Origin: Schistocerca nitens
Lineage: Eukaryota > Arthropoda > Insecta > Orthoptera > Acrididae
Reading direction: 5' to 3'
Assembly (NCBI RefSeq): GCF_023898315.1
Contig: NC_064625.1
Location: forward strand, 101,604,269-101,668,268
Length of the DNA: 64,000 nt
Part shown: positions 42,416 to 52,368 of the stretch, one piece after another
Position numbering within the stretch: the stretch's first letter is position 1
Layout: every line of letters begins with the position of its first letter
The notes under the pieces: generated by a model
Told to the model about the DNA's origin: nothing
The model's database searches: none
What the model saw: only the letters and a program-made list of their open reading frames with translations
Position numbers and translations under genes: made by a program

Positions 42416-43772
42416 CAGGGTGATTTAAAAAGAATACCACAACTTTAAAAATGTGTATTTAATGAAAGAAACATAATATAACCTTCTGTTATACATCATT
42501 ACAAAGAATATTTAAAAAGGTTTTTTTCACTCAAAAACAAGTTCAGAGATGTTCAATATGGCCCCCTCCAGACACTCGAGCAATATCAACCCGATACTCC
42601 AACTCGTTCCACACTCTCTGTAGCATATCAGGCGTAACAGTTTGGATAGCTGCTGTTATTTCTCGTTTCAAATCATCAATGGTGGCTGGGAGAGGTGGCC
42701 GAAACACCATATCCTTAACATACCCCCATAAGAAAAAATCGCAGGGGGTAAGATCAGGGCTTCTTGAAGGCCAGTGATGAAGTGCTCTGTCACGGGCTGC
42801 CTGGCGGCCGATCCATCGCCTCGGGTAGTTGACGTTCAGGTAGTTACGGACAGATAAGTGCCAATGTGGTGGCGCTCCATCCTGCTGAAATATGAATTGT
42901 TGAGCTTCTTGTTCGAGCTGAGGGAAGAGCCAACTCTCTAACATCTCCAGATACTGTAGTCCAGTTACAGTAGCACCTTCGAAGAAAAAGGGACCAAAAA
43001 CTTTATTGGCTAAAATGGCACAGAAAACGTTCACCTTAGGCGAGTCACGTTCATACTGAGTTGTTTCCCGCGGATTCTCAGTGCCCCATATACAGACATT
43101 GTGACGGTTGACTTTCCCGTTAGTGTGGAAAGTTGCTTCATCACTAAACACAATCTTTGAAACGAAAGATTCATCTGTTTCCATTTGAGCAAGGATAAAA
43201 TCACAGAAATCGATTCTTTTAATCTTATCAGCTGCAGATAGTGCTTGAACCAATTTCAGACGATAAGGTTTCATAACTAACCTTTTTCGTAGGACTCTCC
43301 ATACAGTTGATTGTGGAATTTGCAGCTCTCTGCTAGCTCTGCGAGTCGATTTTCCTGGGCTGCGAACAAATGCTTGCTGGATGCGTGCTACATTTTCATC
43401 ACTCGTTCTCGGCCGTCCAGAACTTTTCCCTTTGCACAAACACCCATTCTCTGTAAACTGTTTATACCAACGTTTAATACACCACCTATCAGGAGGTTTA
43501 CCACCATACTTCGTTCGAAATGCACGCTGAACAACTGTCGTCGATTCACTTCTGCCGTACTCAATAACACAAAAAGCTTTCTGCTGAGCGGTCGCCATCT
43601 TAGCATCAACTGACGCTGACGCCTAGTCAACAGCGCCTCAAGCGAACAAATGTACAACTAAATGAAACTTTATAGCTCCCTTAATTCGCCGACAGATAGT
43701 GCTTAGCTCTGCCTTTTGTCGTTGCAGAGTTTTAAATTCCTAAAGTTGTGGTATTCTTTTTGAATCACCCTG
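42416..43772 (-). mobile_element. MarN, mariner-like element (1,357 bp), intact gene
   Basis: Inverted ends CAGGGTGATT(T/C)AAAAAGAATACC..., one mismatch in about 32 bp, lie between TA 42414-42415 and 43773-43774 inside TcA-5. Everything needed for an autonomous element seems present: two ends, one complete gene and the TA duplication. Confidence 0.95.
42543..43598 (-). CDS. Mariner-like transposase, 351 aa, intact, DD46D spacing
   Basis: The longest undamaged gene in the window. Residues 1-115 are the DNA-binding region: a first helix-turn-helix with VVQRAFRTKYGGKPPDRWCI, GCLCKGKSSGRPR with the AT-hook-like GRPR at 61-64, and a second helix-turn-helix STRRASRELQIPQSTVWRVL. The catalytic domain has IVFSDEATFH (D153), IFQQDGAPPHWH (D240) and SPDLTPCDFFLWGY (D287). 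The last two aspartates are separated by 46 residues, more than the 34-41 of the mariner groups I know. The C-terminus ends GGGHIEHL. The start ATG is followed directly by the family N-terminus (MATAQQKAFCVIEYGRSEST; compare MATGAEKAYVVLEMHSHQSV at 58595). The protein would act in the nucleus on its own 32-bp ends. Expression cannot be judged. Confidence 0.95.
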   Translation of the reverse strand: MATAQQKAFCVIEYGRSESTTVVQRAFRTKYGGKPPDRWCIKRWYKQFTENGCLCKGKSSGRPRTSDENVARIQQAFVRSPGKSTRRASRELQIPQSTVWRVLRKRLVMKPYRLKLVQALSAADKIKRIDFCDFILAQMETDESFVSKIVFSDEATFHTNGKVNRHNVCIWGTENPRETTQYERDSPKVNVFCAILANKVFGPFFFEGATVTGLQYLEMLESWLFPQLEQEAQQFIFQQDGAPPHWHLSVRNYLNVNYPRRWIGRQAARDRALHHWPSRSPDLTPCDFFLWGYVKDMVFRPPLPATIDDLKREITAAIQTVTPDMLQRVWNELEYRVDIARVSGGGHIEHL

Positions 43773-44191
43773 TATAATCGCTATGGGATTTCGGAGCTGA
43801 AGGCCCACTCGTGTACCCTTGATAACTGCACGACACAAAGCTTTATGCCTCGCCTGGGCACGTCGACACCGACATTGGATTGTTGATGACTGGAAACATA
43901 TTGCCTTGTCGGATGAGTTTCGTCTCAAATTGTATCGAGCGGATAGACGTGTACGGGTGTGGAGACAACCTCATGAATTCATAGACCCTGCATGTCAGCA
44001 AGGCTCTGTAATGGTGTGTGGAGCGTACAGTTGGAGTGATATGGGACTCCTGATACATCTAGATAGGACTCTGACAGGTGACACGTGCGTAAGCATCCTG
44101 TCTGATCACCTGCATCCATTCACGTCGATTGTGCATTCCATTGGACTTGGACAATTCCAGCAGGACAATGCAACACCTCACGCGTCCAGAA

Positions 44192-44389
44192 AATGGTTCA
44201 AATGGCTCTGAGCACTATGGGACTTAACATCTGAGTTCATCAATCCCCTAGAAAATAGAACTACTTAAACCTAACTCACCTAAGGACATCACACGCATCC
44301 ATGCCCGAGGCAGGATTCGAACCTGCGACCATGGCGGTCGGGCGGTTCCAGACTGAAGCGCCTAGAGCCGCTCGGCCACATCGGCCGGC
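44192..44389 (-). mobile_element. SINE-A copy in TcA-5
   Basis: Complete minus-strand copy. The 13-bp duplication CACGCGTCCAGAA lies at 44179-44191 and 44390-44402. Confidence 0.95.
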
Positions 44390-44712
44390 CACGCGTCCAG
44401 AATTGCTACAGAGTGCCCACAGGAAAATTCTTCTTAGTTTAAACACTTCCGCTGGTCACCAAACTCCCCAGACGTGAATATTATTGAGCATATGTGAGAT
44501 GCCTTGCACCATGCTGTTCAGAAGAGATCTCTAACCCGTCATACTCTTACTGATTTATGGACAGCCCTGCAGGATTGATGGTATCAGTTCTCTCCAGCAC
44601 TACTTCAGACATTAGTCGAGTCCATGCGACACAGTGATGCGGCTCTTCTGCATGCTTGCGGGGGCTCTACACGATATTAGGCAGGTGTACCAGTTTCTTT
44701 GGCTGTTCAGTA

Positions 44713-45001
44713 TATCAGCCTGTTTAGTAATGTTCTCTCTATCGGCTCTCATTGTTTGATTAACGTTTTCGATTTTGGTTTCCATTTCAGAAATTAGTCC
44801 AATACAACTATCATTTGTTGGAAGTCAGGACTCCTCTTATTCGCAGTTACATACTAAGTTTCGCTGTGAATAGCTTCGATCAGCTATTGCCCTCCCCCCT
44901 CCCTCGCCTCCCCCCCTCTCTGCCCAGGTTGTTTAACACCCAACATTTAAAAAACATTTCCGAAGTACCGAAATGTCTCAGTCGAAACAGATTCAAGTAA
45001 C
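44713..45001. other. Unassigned, with C-rich tract
   Basis: Short segment between TcA-5 and TcD with a C-rich run near 44888-44925. Nothing else seen. Confidence 0.4.
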
Positions 45002-45373
45002 TACACTGGCGTGCAAAACTTAAGGACGATGATAATTTCCGCATGATGTGTCAGTGCCAAGTAACGTAACTAAATGATACATGGACCACACATAGAAAGA
45101 ACTGCAGTATCGAACAGAAGGCAACTGAAAGAAATAGGCAATAGCTCTCCCCAACGCATCCTACACTTGCACAGGGAACGGGCACGCCAGTTCATTCGCC
45201 GAATATCCTCTAGTTCCATCTCCTCCAATTTCGCTGTACGATGTGGCCGCGCACTGTCATCCATCAAATTAAAATCAGGACTGAATGCAACCCTGAAAGG
45301 AAACATTGGGAAGGAGTAAAAAAAAAAAAAAATGGTTCAAATGCCTCTGAGCACTATGAGACTTGACATCTGA

Positions 45374-45664
45374 CAAGGGGAGGCCGCCAATTGTGAAAAT
45401 CAGATTCGATTCATACTGCGCATAATAAAAGCTCATGGACAGAGGTGTAATGTGGCAAAGAACCAAGATGCACTTTCAGCCGTTGTCGAGAAAATCGACA
45501 GTTAAAAGAAACCGTTGCGGTGAAATACTGAAATACTCTATACGATTAATAATTTTCTACAGCGTCGTGGCGCAGCGGTAAGCGCTCGGGTTCGTTATCT
45601 GAAGGTCGCCGGATCGAATCTCGCGTCATGCAACCTTTTTTTTTAGTATTTGTTTTTTGTACTT

Positions 45665-45725
<61 letters not shown>

Positions 45726-46551
45726 CCCGGCAATCAGTTGCAACAATTATGCATATAATAAGTTGTTGAAAGTCGTTTGTCGTGGAAGAAAAACTGGCGA
45801 CTTCGAATATCATTATGTTTTTCGCAAACAAAGTTGTATTTCACAAATGTTATTAATTGTCTTCATAATGTTAACCACGTATAGTTAACGGAAGACGTAG
45901 AAACGGTATTCCGAAACGAATACGTATAGCGTAAGTCAAACGTTCGAATTAGAATAGAGACCCCACGAACACAAATTTGCTGCGGCAGGTATGAAATATA
46001 AACTCCATTACTCGCTCGTTACACTTGAAGGACAGATGTTGAATTGGCCGAAACGAGCCGCCGCATAACAGCATAGTTGCCTGCTAACTTCGAAAGAAGG
46101 TAGATGCGGTCCCTAGCGCAACTTATAACATCGTCGAAAATCAGTGCGGACGGGAGTGCTTTGGTACACCCTGTTAGAAAAACGGAAAAATGGAGGCGGT
46201 ACAATTGGAGAGCGATCCGCCTTCACCAACATGCATAAGCAATTCATTAATAGTTTATATATATATTTGAATTACAAAAAACTAATAATAAAAATAAATT
46301 GCATGGCGCGAGATTCGATCCCGCGACCTTCGGATTACGAACCCGAACGCTTACCGCTGCGCCACGACGCTGTAGAAAATTATTAATCGTAGAGAGTATT
46401 TCACCGCAACGGTTTCTTTTAACTGTCGATTTTCTCGACAACGGCTGAGAAGTGCATCTTGGTGCTTTGCCACATTACACCTATGGCCATAAGCTTTTAT
46501 TATGCGCAGTATGAATGGAATCTGAATTTCACAATTGGAGGCCTCCCCTTG
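45374..46551. mobile_element. Foldback element with tRNA-like arms (1,178 bp)
   Basis: Inverted ends of about 260 bp: 45374-45635 starts CAAGGGGAGGCCGCCAATTG and 46298-46551 is its inverted copy with scattered differences. The target duplication is 3 bp, TGA at 45371-45373 and 46552-46554. Each arm contains a tRNA-like stretch: GTCGTGGCGCAGCGGTAAGC followed by a GGATCGAATCTCGCG-type B box on the plus strand (about 45563-45628), and the same on the minus strand in the right arm. The centre (45640-46297) has a long TA repeat and about 550 bp without a gene. No transposase, so non-autonomous. Confidence 0.88.
45667..45722. repeat. (TA)n microsatellite
   Basis: About 27 TA units in the foldback centre. 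Confidence 0.97.
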
Positions 46552-46878
46552 TGAGGTCATCAGTCCCCTAGAACTTAGAACTAGTTAAACCTAACTAACC
46601 TAAGGACATCACACACAGCCATGCCCGAGGCAGGATTCGAACCTGCGACCGTAGCGGTCGCGCGGTTCCAGACTGTAGCGCCTAGGACCGCTCGGCCACA
46701 GCGGCCGGCGGGGAAGGAGTACAGAGTCACAATAACGTTCACCAGTGAGTGTGCCGTATTAAAAAATTTGGAATTCAGTACCCTCTCACAACTTTATTCT
46801 TCCCCACACCAAAACTCCTGCTTCACCAAAACGATCGTGTCCGACAATGCTGGAAGTACCCTCATATGACTGTAGGCG

Positions 46879-47060
46879 GAAACAGGTAGTGTGCCGACGT
46901 ACACTGCGGAACGTGATTCTTTCGGTGGTACACGTGTTATGGTATGGGAAGCCATATTATTGTATCAGAGTACTGACCTGCAAATTTTTGAACACAGGAC
47001 ATACACCGATCAACGCTACTGTAACAGAGCGTCTTTTCAGGGCTGCGTGACCGGATCGAA
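46879..47060 (+). pseudogene. Tc1 transposase middle fragment
   Basis: The frame 46891-47050 reads ERDSFGGTRVMVWEAILLYQ, close to the GG..MVWGGI segment of Tc1 transposases, in plus orientation. It lies next to TcD but in the opposite orientation, so either an inverted TcD piece or another element. Confidence 0.5.
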
Positions 47061-47897
47061 AAACGTAGGTGCGGAATCTCTTGGAACGAGAGTATATTCC
47101 GCGAATGGACAAGCCTGCCAATTGCCCTCAAGCACGAATAGGATGCGTCGGACAGACATATTGTAGCAAGTCCACATGCAGCAACGACCATCCAATAATG
47201 GAATAAGGGAACGCCCTACAACAGCTTCCTTCCACCCTTATGGTCAGGGGGGACCACACTGAAGACGATGCTTTGCTATGCAACGTGTTCACGCACATTA
47301 TTAAGAACCACCTCCCGCCAATTGCAATGTCCAGGGGACCATCGTAAATATCGATAAGTTCAGCGCAGCAATTGTCCTTGAATAAAAATGTACTTTCTGG
47401 TCTTCTCATTGCGTACTATACGTTTCAGTTACCTTCTGTACTATACAACAGCAGTTATTTGTGTGTATCGTGCAAGTTTCATGGAGCTCTGATGCTTGGC
47501 AGCGACATAATATCCTACACATACTTTCCTCCTCAAGTCTTGCGTACTTTCACTTGAAAGACGTCGGGCCTGGTGCTCAAGTGGTAGTCGTGAAGTGCGT
47601 GTCTGGGAAGCGCAGTGTTTCAGCCAGTCGTTAAGCTAGCCTTCAACTCTCAATGATGTGAGGAATCGGTAGAAATGACGTTCATGCCCACTTCCCTGCT
47701 AGAATAAGTCGCGGTGGGTGGTGATTCACCGAGCAGCGTGAGCCCGATCTACGCTGTCACACCATCCACCACGGTGGCCTATTAACCCGGTTGCTATGCT
47801 GCGGTGCATACGCGAATGGAACAGCAAGAAGCCCTAATAACTCGTTTGATTTAACGTACCCTCTGCCATGGACGTGGCTGTGGTTTGCAGAGAAGTA
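47061..47897. other. Unassigned
   Basis: No recognised gene or repeat. A CTGGTGCTCAAGTGGTAGTC string near 47571 resembles a tRNA A-box region, but no B box follows. Confidence 0.35.
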
Positions 47898-49445
47898 CAG
47901 GGTGTTTCAAAAATGACCGGTATATTTGAAACGGCAATAAAAACTAAACGAGCAGCGATAGAAATACACAGTTTGTTGCAATATGCTTGGGACAACAGTA
48001 CATTTTCAGGCGGACAAACTTTCGAAATTACAGTAGTTACAATTTTCAACAACAGATGGCGCTGCAAGTGATGTGAAAGATATAGAAGACAACGCAGTCT
48101 GTGGGTGCGCCATTCTGTACGTCGTCTTTCCGCTGTAAGCGTGTGCTGTTCACAACGTGCAAGTGTGCTGTAGACGACATGGTTTATTCCTTAGAACAGA
48201 GGATTTTCCTGGTGTTGGAATTCCACCGCCTAGAACACAGTGTTGTTGCAACAAGACGAAGTTTTCAACGGAGGTTTAATGTATCCAAAGGACCGAAAAG
48301 CGATACAATATAGGATCTGTTTGCAAAATTTCAACGGACTGGGAACGTGACGGATGAACGTGCTGGAAAGGTAGGGCGACCGCGTACGGCAACCACAGAG
48401 GGCAACGCGCAGCTAGTGCAGCAGGTGATGCAACAGCAGCCTCGGGTTTCCGTTCGCCGTGTTGCAGCCGCGGTCCAAATGACGCCAACGTCCACGTATC
48501 GTCTCATGCGCCAGAGTTTACACCTCTATCCATACAAAATTCAAACGCAGCAACCCCTCAGCGCCGCTACCATTGCTGCACGAGAGACATTCGCTAACGA
48601 TATAGTGCACAGGATTGATGACGGCGATATGCGTGTGGGCAGCATTTGGTTTACTGACTAAGCTTATTTTTACCTGGACGGCTTCGTCAATAAACAGAAC
48701 TGGCGCATATGGGGAACCGAAAAGCCCCATGTTGCAGTCCCATCGTCCCTGCATCCTCAAAAAGTACGGGTCTGGGCCGCCATTTCTTCCAAAGGAATCA
48801 TTGGCCCATTTTTCAGATCCGAAACGATTACTGCATCACACTATCTGGACATTCTTCGTGAATTTGTGGCGGTACAAACTGCCTTAGACGACACTGCGAA
48901 CACCTCGTGGTTTTAGCAAGATGGTGCCCGGCCACATCGCACGGCCGACGTCTTTAATTTCCTGAATGAATGTTTCGATGATCGTGTGATTGCTTTGGGC
49001 TATCCGAAACATACAGGAGGCGGCGTGGATTGGCCTCCCTATTCGCCAGACATGAACCCCTGTGACTTCTTTCTGTGGGGACACTTGAAAGACCAGGTGT
49101 ACCGCCAGAATCCAGAAACAATTGAACAGCTGAAGCAGTACATCTCATCTGCATGTGAAGCCATTCCACCAGACACGTTGTCAAATGTTTCGGGTAATTC
49201 CATTCAGAGACTACGCCATATTATTGCTACGCATGGTGGATATGTGGAAAATATCGTACTATAGAGTTTCCCAGACCGCAGCGCCATCTGTTGTTGACAA
49301 TTGTAACTACTGTAATTTCGAAAGTTTGTCTGCCTGAAAATGTACTGTTGTCCCAAGCATATTGCAACAAACGGTGTATTTCTATCGCTGCTCGTTTAGT
49401 TTTTATTGCCGTTTCAAATATACCGGTCATTTTTGAAACACCCTG
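47898..49445 (+). mobile_element. MarL, mariner-like element with 173-bp TIRs
   Basis: Ends CAGGGTGTTTCAAAAATGAC at 47898 and its exact complement at 49445, at TA sites 47896-47897 and 49446-49447. The inverted repeats continue to about 48070 and back from 49273, with few differences by eye. At 1,548 bp it is longer than typical mariners because of the repeats. Confidence 0.95.
48179..49264 (+). pseudogene. MarL transposase, one frame with three stop codons
   Basis: From ATG 48179 a single reading frame reaches 49264 (361 codons) without a frameshift but with stops at 48311 (TAG), 48659 (TAA) and 48914 (TAG). Order: N-terminal helix-turn-helix (FHRLEHSVVATRRSFQRRFN), GRPRT at 48374-48385, a second helix-turn-helix (VSVRRVAAAVQMTPTSTYRL), SIWFTD then the stop replacing the Glu of TDE, a YLDGFVNKQNWRIWGTEKPH segment, a stop where QQDGARPH expects the first Gln, QDGARPHRTADVFNF with the second Asp, and SPDMNPCDFFLWGH with the third. 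47 residues separate the last two Asp. The C-terminus is GGYVENIVL. It is recently dead: only point changes. Confidence 0.92.
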
Positions 49446-49449
49446 TAGA

Positions 49450-49510
49450 TGTAAACTCGCATTCGGGAGGACGACGATTCGAATCCCCGTCTGCACATCC
49501 AGATTTAACT
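49450..49510 (+). mobile_element. SINE-E fragment
   Basis: ACTCGCATTCGGGAGGACGA and a B-box-like GATTCGAATCCCCG match the SINE-E head and early body at 15436-15370, then break off. It abuts the MarL target TA. Confidence 0.72.
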
Positions 49511-49554
49511 TTTCCGCAAAATGCAAGATGGTGCTCTTGAAAAAGACTCAGTTA

Positions 49555-50177
49555 CGAGGGTTGTTCAATAAAGAATGATCATAATTTTTTTGACAACATA
49601 CCTTTACTCTTGAAACGCCTGATGGAGAGGTCTACTGCCTGTCAAATCTATGGAACAGTTCTGAAGCGAATGCCACTAAGTAGTTCCTTCATCTTCGGAA
49701 TGAAATCAGTCACAAGGACTTAAGTCGGGGGAGTGTGGTGGATTGTACAATACTTCCCAGTACCATCGACCAAACAGAGCAGCCACAGCTTGTTCTGTAT
49801 GCGCCCACTCATTATAGTGCAAAATGATGGGTGGGTTGCGCAGAAAGTGTCGCCGCTTCTTTGGCAAAGATGGTTGCAGGTGATGCTCCAAAAACGAACA
49901 GTAATACTGTGCATTGACGGTCTGACGTGGAGGAACGTAATGCGTTAGGGTTACAAAATCACAGTCGTACACGAGAATCACCATAAGTTTAGACCGCTCC
50001 ATTCGCACCATCAACAGAACAGGCTCTGCTAACGGTATACTACGCCTTCCACATAGCTGGCAACGGACTCTACACAACGCTGGTGACTACTCTGAAGGAC
50101 AGTAACAGGTGCACACATGTAACTCTTTTGTATCGGTTGTGAATAAGTACTTGCCACTATTTAAGTTCCAACCCTCG
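49555..50177 (-). pseudogene. DD34D mariner remnant, half length
   Basis: Inverted ends CGAGGGTTGTTCAATAAAG and, from the right, CGAGGGTTGGAACTTAAA at TA 49553-49554 and 50178-50179. The minus-strand frame 50077-49706 reads THYVPPRQTVNAQYYCSFLE, ILHYNEWAHTEQAVAALFGR and PPHSPDLSPCD, with 34 residues to the last Asp. The second catalytic Asp is Tyr (HYN for HDN). About half of the element is deleted. Confidence 0.85.
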
Positions 50178-50186
50178 TAATAAAAA

Positions 50187-50795
50187 GTCTTAAGTCATCC
50201 ACATGAGCATTAAAAGGAATCGGCTAAATTTCACTTACAGGAGAAACACACAAATCTGAAGGCTGTAAATTCAAGTAAATAGTTAGGAATTACAAATACG
50301 AACTCCATAAACTGGAACGCTTACGTAGATAGTGTTGTGTGGAAAGCAAACCAAAAACTGCGCTTTGTTGGCAGAACACTGAGAAAATGCAACAGGTCTA
50401 CTAAACAGACTGCTTGAAGTACTCTTTTCTGCCCTCTTCTGCAGTACTGCAGTGCGGTGTGGGCTCTGCATAACATAGGAGTGACGGAGGACATCGAAAA
50501 AGTTCAGAGAAGGGCAGTTCGTTTTGTACTATCGCGAAGTAGGATGGAGAGTGCCACGAATATGACACACGATTTGGGGTGGCGTTCAATGAATCAAAGG
50601 CGTTTCTCATTGCAGCAGGCTCTTTTCGTGAAATTTCGATCATTAATTTCCTCCTCCAGTTGCGAAAGTATTTTGTCAGCACCTACCTACATGCAGAAGA
50701 TGATCAGCGTGATAAAATAAAAGAAATCAATGTTCGCACTGTAAGATTTAGGTCCTAATTTTTCTCGCGCGCCGTTCTAACTGTACGAGGCATTG
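50187..50795 (+). pseudogene. CR1-like LINE 3' fragment (LINE-G type)
   Basis: Resembles LINE-G1 from 22225 onward: CTAAATTCAAGTAAATA, then VWALHNIGVTEDIEKVQRRA (50458-50520), EHRVLSRSR-type residues and the SAPTYMQKM end near 50700. Frameshifted throughout, without family tail. Confidence 0.72.
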
Positions 50796-50805
50796 TTCAG
50801 GATAC

Positions 50806-51933
50806 ACACACATATCAAAAAAAGTTTTGCATCACCACGGTTCCCAGAACTCCAAAAGACAGACGTTGACTGTGGGTATTGTATCACAGATACAGTCCCT
50901 TTGACTGTTCAGAGATGCCACTTAACCCGTCCAAAGATGTAAACAACCATCTATGAGCAGCGCCTATTAGACGGAGATGGTCCGACAACCGATCAGTTTC
51001 GTCATTCCACCAGGAAGGAGGTACACGGCTCGTGTTGTCTGCAGTTCAACCATGCCTAGACGGCCAATATCGCGGTTCGATCGCGTCCGCATTGTTACTT
51101 TGTGCCAGGAAGGGCTTTCAACAACTCAAGTGTCCAGGCGTCTCGGAGTGAACCAAAGTTATGTTGTTCGGACATGGAGGAGATACAGAGAGACAGGAAC
51201 TGTCGATGACGTGGCTCCCTCAGGCAGCCCAAGGGCTACTACTGCAGTGGATGACCGCTGCCTATGGATTAAGGCTCAGAGGGACCCTGACAGTAATGCC
51301 ACCGCGTGGAATAATGCTTTTCGCAATAGGCTGCATGATGCACAACTTTACTCCCGACGTCCATGGTGAGGTCCATCTTTGCAACCATGACACCATGCAG
51401 CGCGGTACAAATGTGCCCAACAACATGCCGAATGGACCGCTCAGGATTGGCATCACGTTATCTTACCGATGAGCGTCGCATATGCCTTCAACAGTCGTTG
51501 GAGACGTGTTTGGAGGCAACCAGGTCAGGCTGAACGCCTGGTGCAGCAAGGTAGAGGTTGTCTGCTGTTTTGGGGTGGCATTATATGGGAACGACGTAAA
51601 CCGCTGGTGGTCACGGAAGGCGCCATAACGGCTGTACGATACGTGGATGCTATCCTCCGACCGATAGTGCAACCATATCGGCAACATATTGGCGAGGAAT
51701 TCGTCTTCATGGACGACAATTTGCGCCCCCACCGTGCACATCTTGTGAATGACTTCCTTCAGGATAACGACATCATTCGACTAGAGTGGCCACCATGTTC
51801 TCTAGACATAAACGCTGTCGAACATGCCTGGGATAGATTGAAAAGGGCTGTTTATTGACGACGTGACCCACCAACCACTCAAAGGAATGTACGCCGAATC
51901 GCCGTTGAGGGGTGGGACAATCTGGACCAATAA
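50806..51933 (+). mobile_element. TcH, Tc1-like, 3' end missing
   Basis: It begins with AAAAAAAGTTTTGCATCACC, the end type of one insect Tc1 group, and carries a plus-strand transposase. The 3' end is replaced at about 51934 by RTE-3, so the right inverted end is not seen. Confidence 0.78.
51052..51858 (+). pseudogene. TcH transposase pseudogene
   Basis: From ATG 51052: MPRRPISRFDRVRIVTLCQE and LSTTQVSRRLGVNQSYVVRT (helix-turn-helix), a stop at 51367, then frame changes near 51440-51495 around the TDERRICLQ segment (first Asp). The frame 51469-51858 continues with RRVWRQPGQAERLVQQGRGC, LFWGGIIWERRKPL, FMDDNLRPHRAHLVNDFLQD (second Asp) and CSLDINAVEHAWDRL, a degenerate form of SPDLNPIEHAWD keeping the Glu. 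Inactive. Confidence 0.85.
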
Positions 51934-51939
51934 TGCCTT

Positions 51940-52013
51940 GACCCCGTGGTCTAGGGGTAGCGTCTTTGATTCATAATCAAAACTTCGGTCCCGGGTTCGA
52001 TCCCCGCCAATGC
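51940..52013 (+). repeat. tRNA-like head of RTE-3
   Basis: A-box-like TGGTCTAGGGGTAG, an anticodon-like hairpin TTTGATTCATAATCAAA with CAT in the loop, and B box GGTTCGATCCC at 51993-52003. The acceptor ends do not pair, so it is a pol III promoter-like head rather than a functional tRNA. Confidence 0.8.
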
Positions 52014-52368
52014 CTAAATTTTGATAAATAATCAGCATTGGCGGCCGAAGACTTCCGGCATAAGAAGTCAGCCTCATTCTGCCAACGGCCTTGTCAAAGA
52101 GGGCGGAGGAGCGGATAGAGGTTCAGGGAACTCTCTTGTCCTAGGGGTGGGAAATTGCCCCTAAAGGCGGAAGAATCAGCAATGATCAACGACATGAGGA
52201 TGCAGAAGGCAATGGAAACCACTGCATTAAAGACACGTAACGTGTATCCACAGGACATGTGGCCTGTAATTGAAGAAGTGTCATGATGATCTCTCCATTG
52301 GCAAAAGATTCCGGAATAGTCCCCCATTCGGATCTCCGGGAGGGGACTGCCAAGGGGGAGGTTACCAT

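Larger units (their letters stand above)
40554..44712 (+). mobile_element. TcA-5, Tc1-like, holding TcG, MarN and a SINE
   Basis: Left end TACACTGAAGCGCCAAAGAA and right end complementary to it (ending 44712). TcA sequence is at 40554-40648, 42060-42415, 43773-44191 and 44390-44712. Transposase remnants: 42074-42292 (helix-turn-helix part), 43819-44211 (IVDDWKHIALSDEFR with the first Asp, FQQDNATPHAS with the second) and 44460-44500 (SPDVNIIEHM). Three separate insertions split it. Confidence 0.9.
45319..46710 (-). mobile_element. SINE-A copy, itself split by a foldback
   Basis: The minus-strand 3' part is 45319-45373 and the 5' part with the tRNA-like head is 46552-46710. The 11-bp duplication GGGAAGGAGTA lies at 45308-45318 and 46711-46721 in TcD. 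The break falls exactly at the foldback element. Confidence 0.93.
45002..46860 (-). mobile_element. TcD, Tc1-like, split by SINE and foldback
   Basis: The end TACACTGGCGTGCAAAACTT is at 45002. The minus strand carries the transposase catalytic end: FNLMDDSARPHRTAKLEEME (second Asp) and RMNWRARS at 45250-45150, the start of the usual ARSPDLNPIEH motif. It is interrupted at 45319 by SINE-A and resumes at 46711 to about 46860. The far end is missing. Confidence 0.75.

Noticed and set aside
45040..45090. CRISPR or tandem array signals anywhere in the window
   Set aside because: No regularly spaced short repeats with unique spacers exist; repeated strings are dispersed transposon ends.
45074..45319. 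81-codon plus-strand frame
   Set aside because: Antisense of the TcD transposase catalytic segment.
46144..46386. 80-codon frame near the foldback
   Set aside because: Lies in the foldback arm and tRNA-like block; the mirror arm gives the same peptide end (PSDNEPERLPLRHDAVENY), so it is structural repetition rather than coding.
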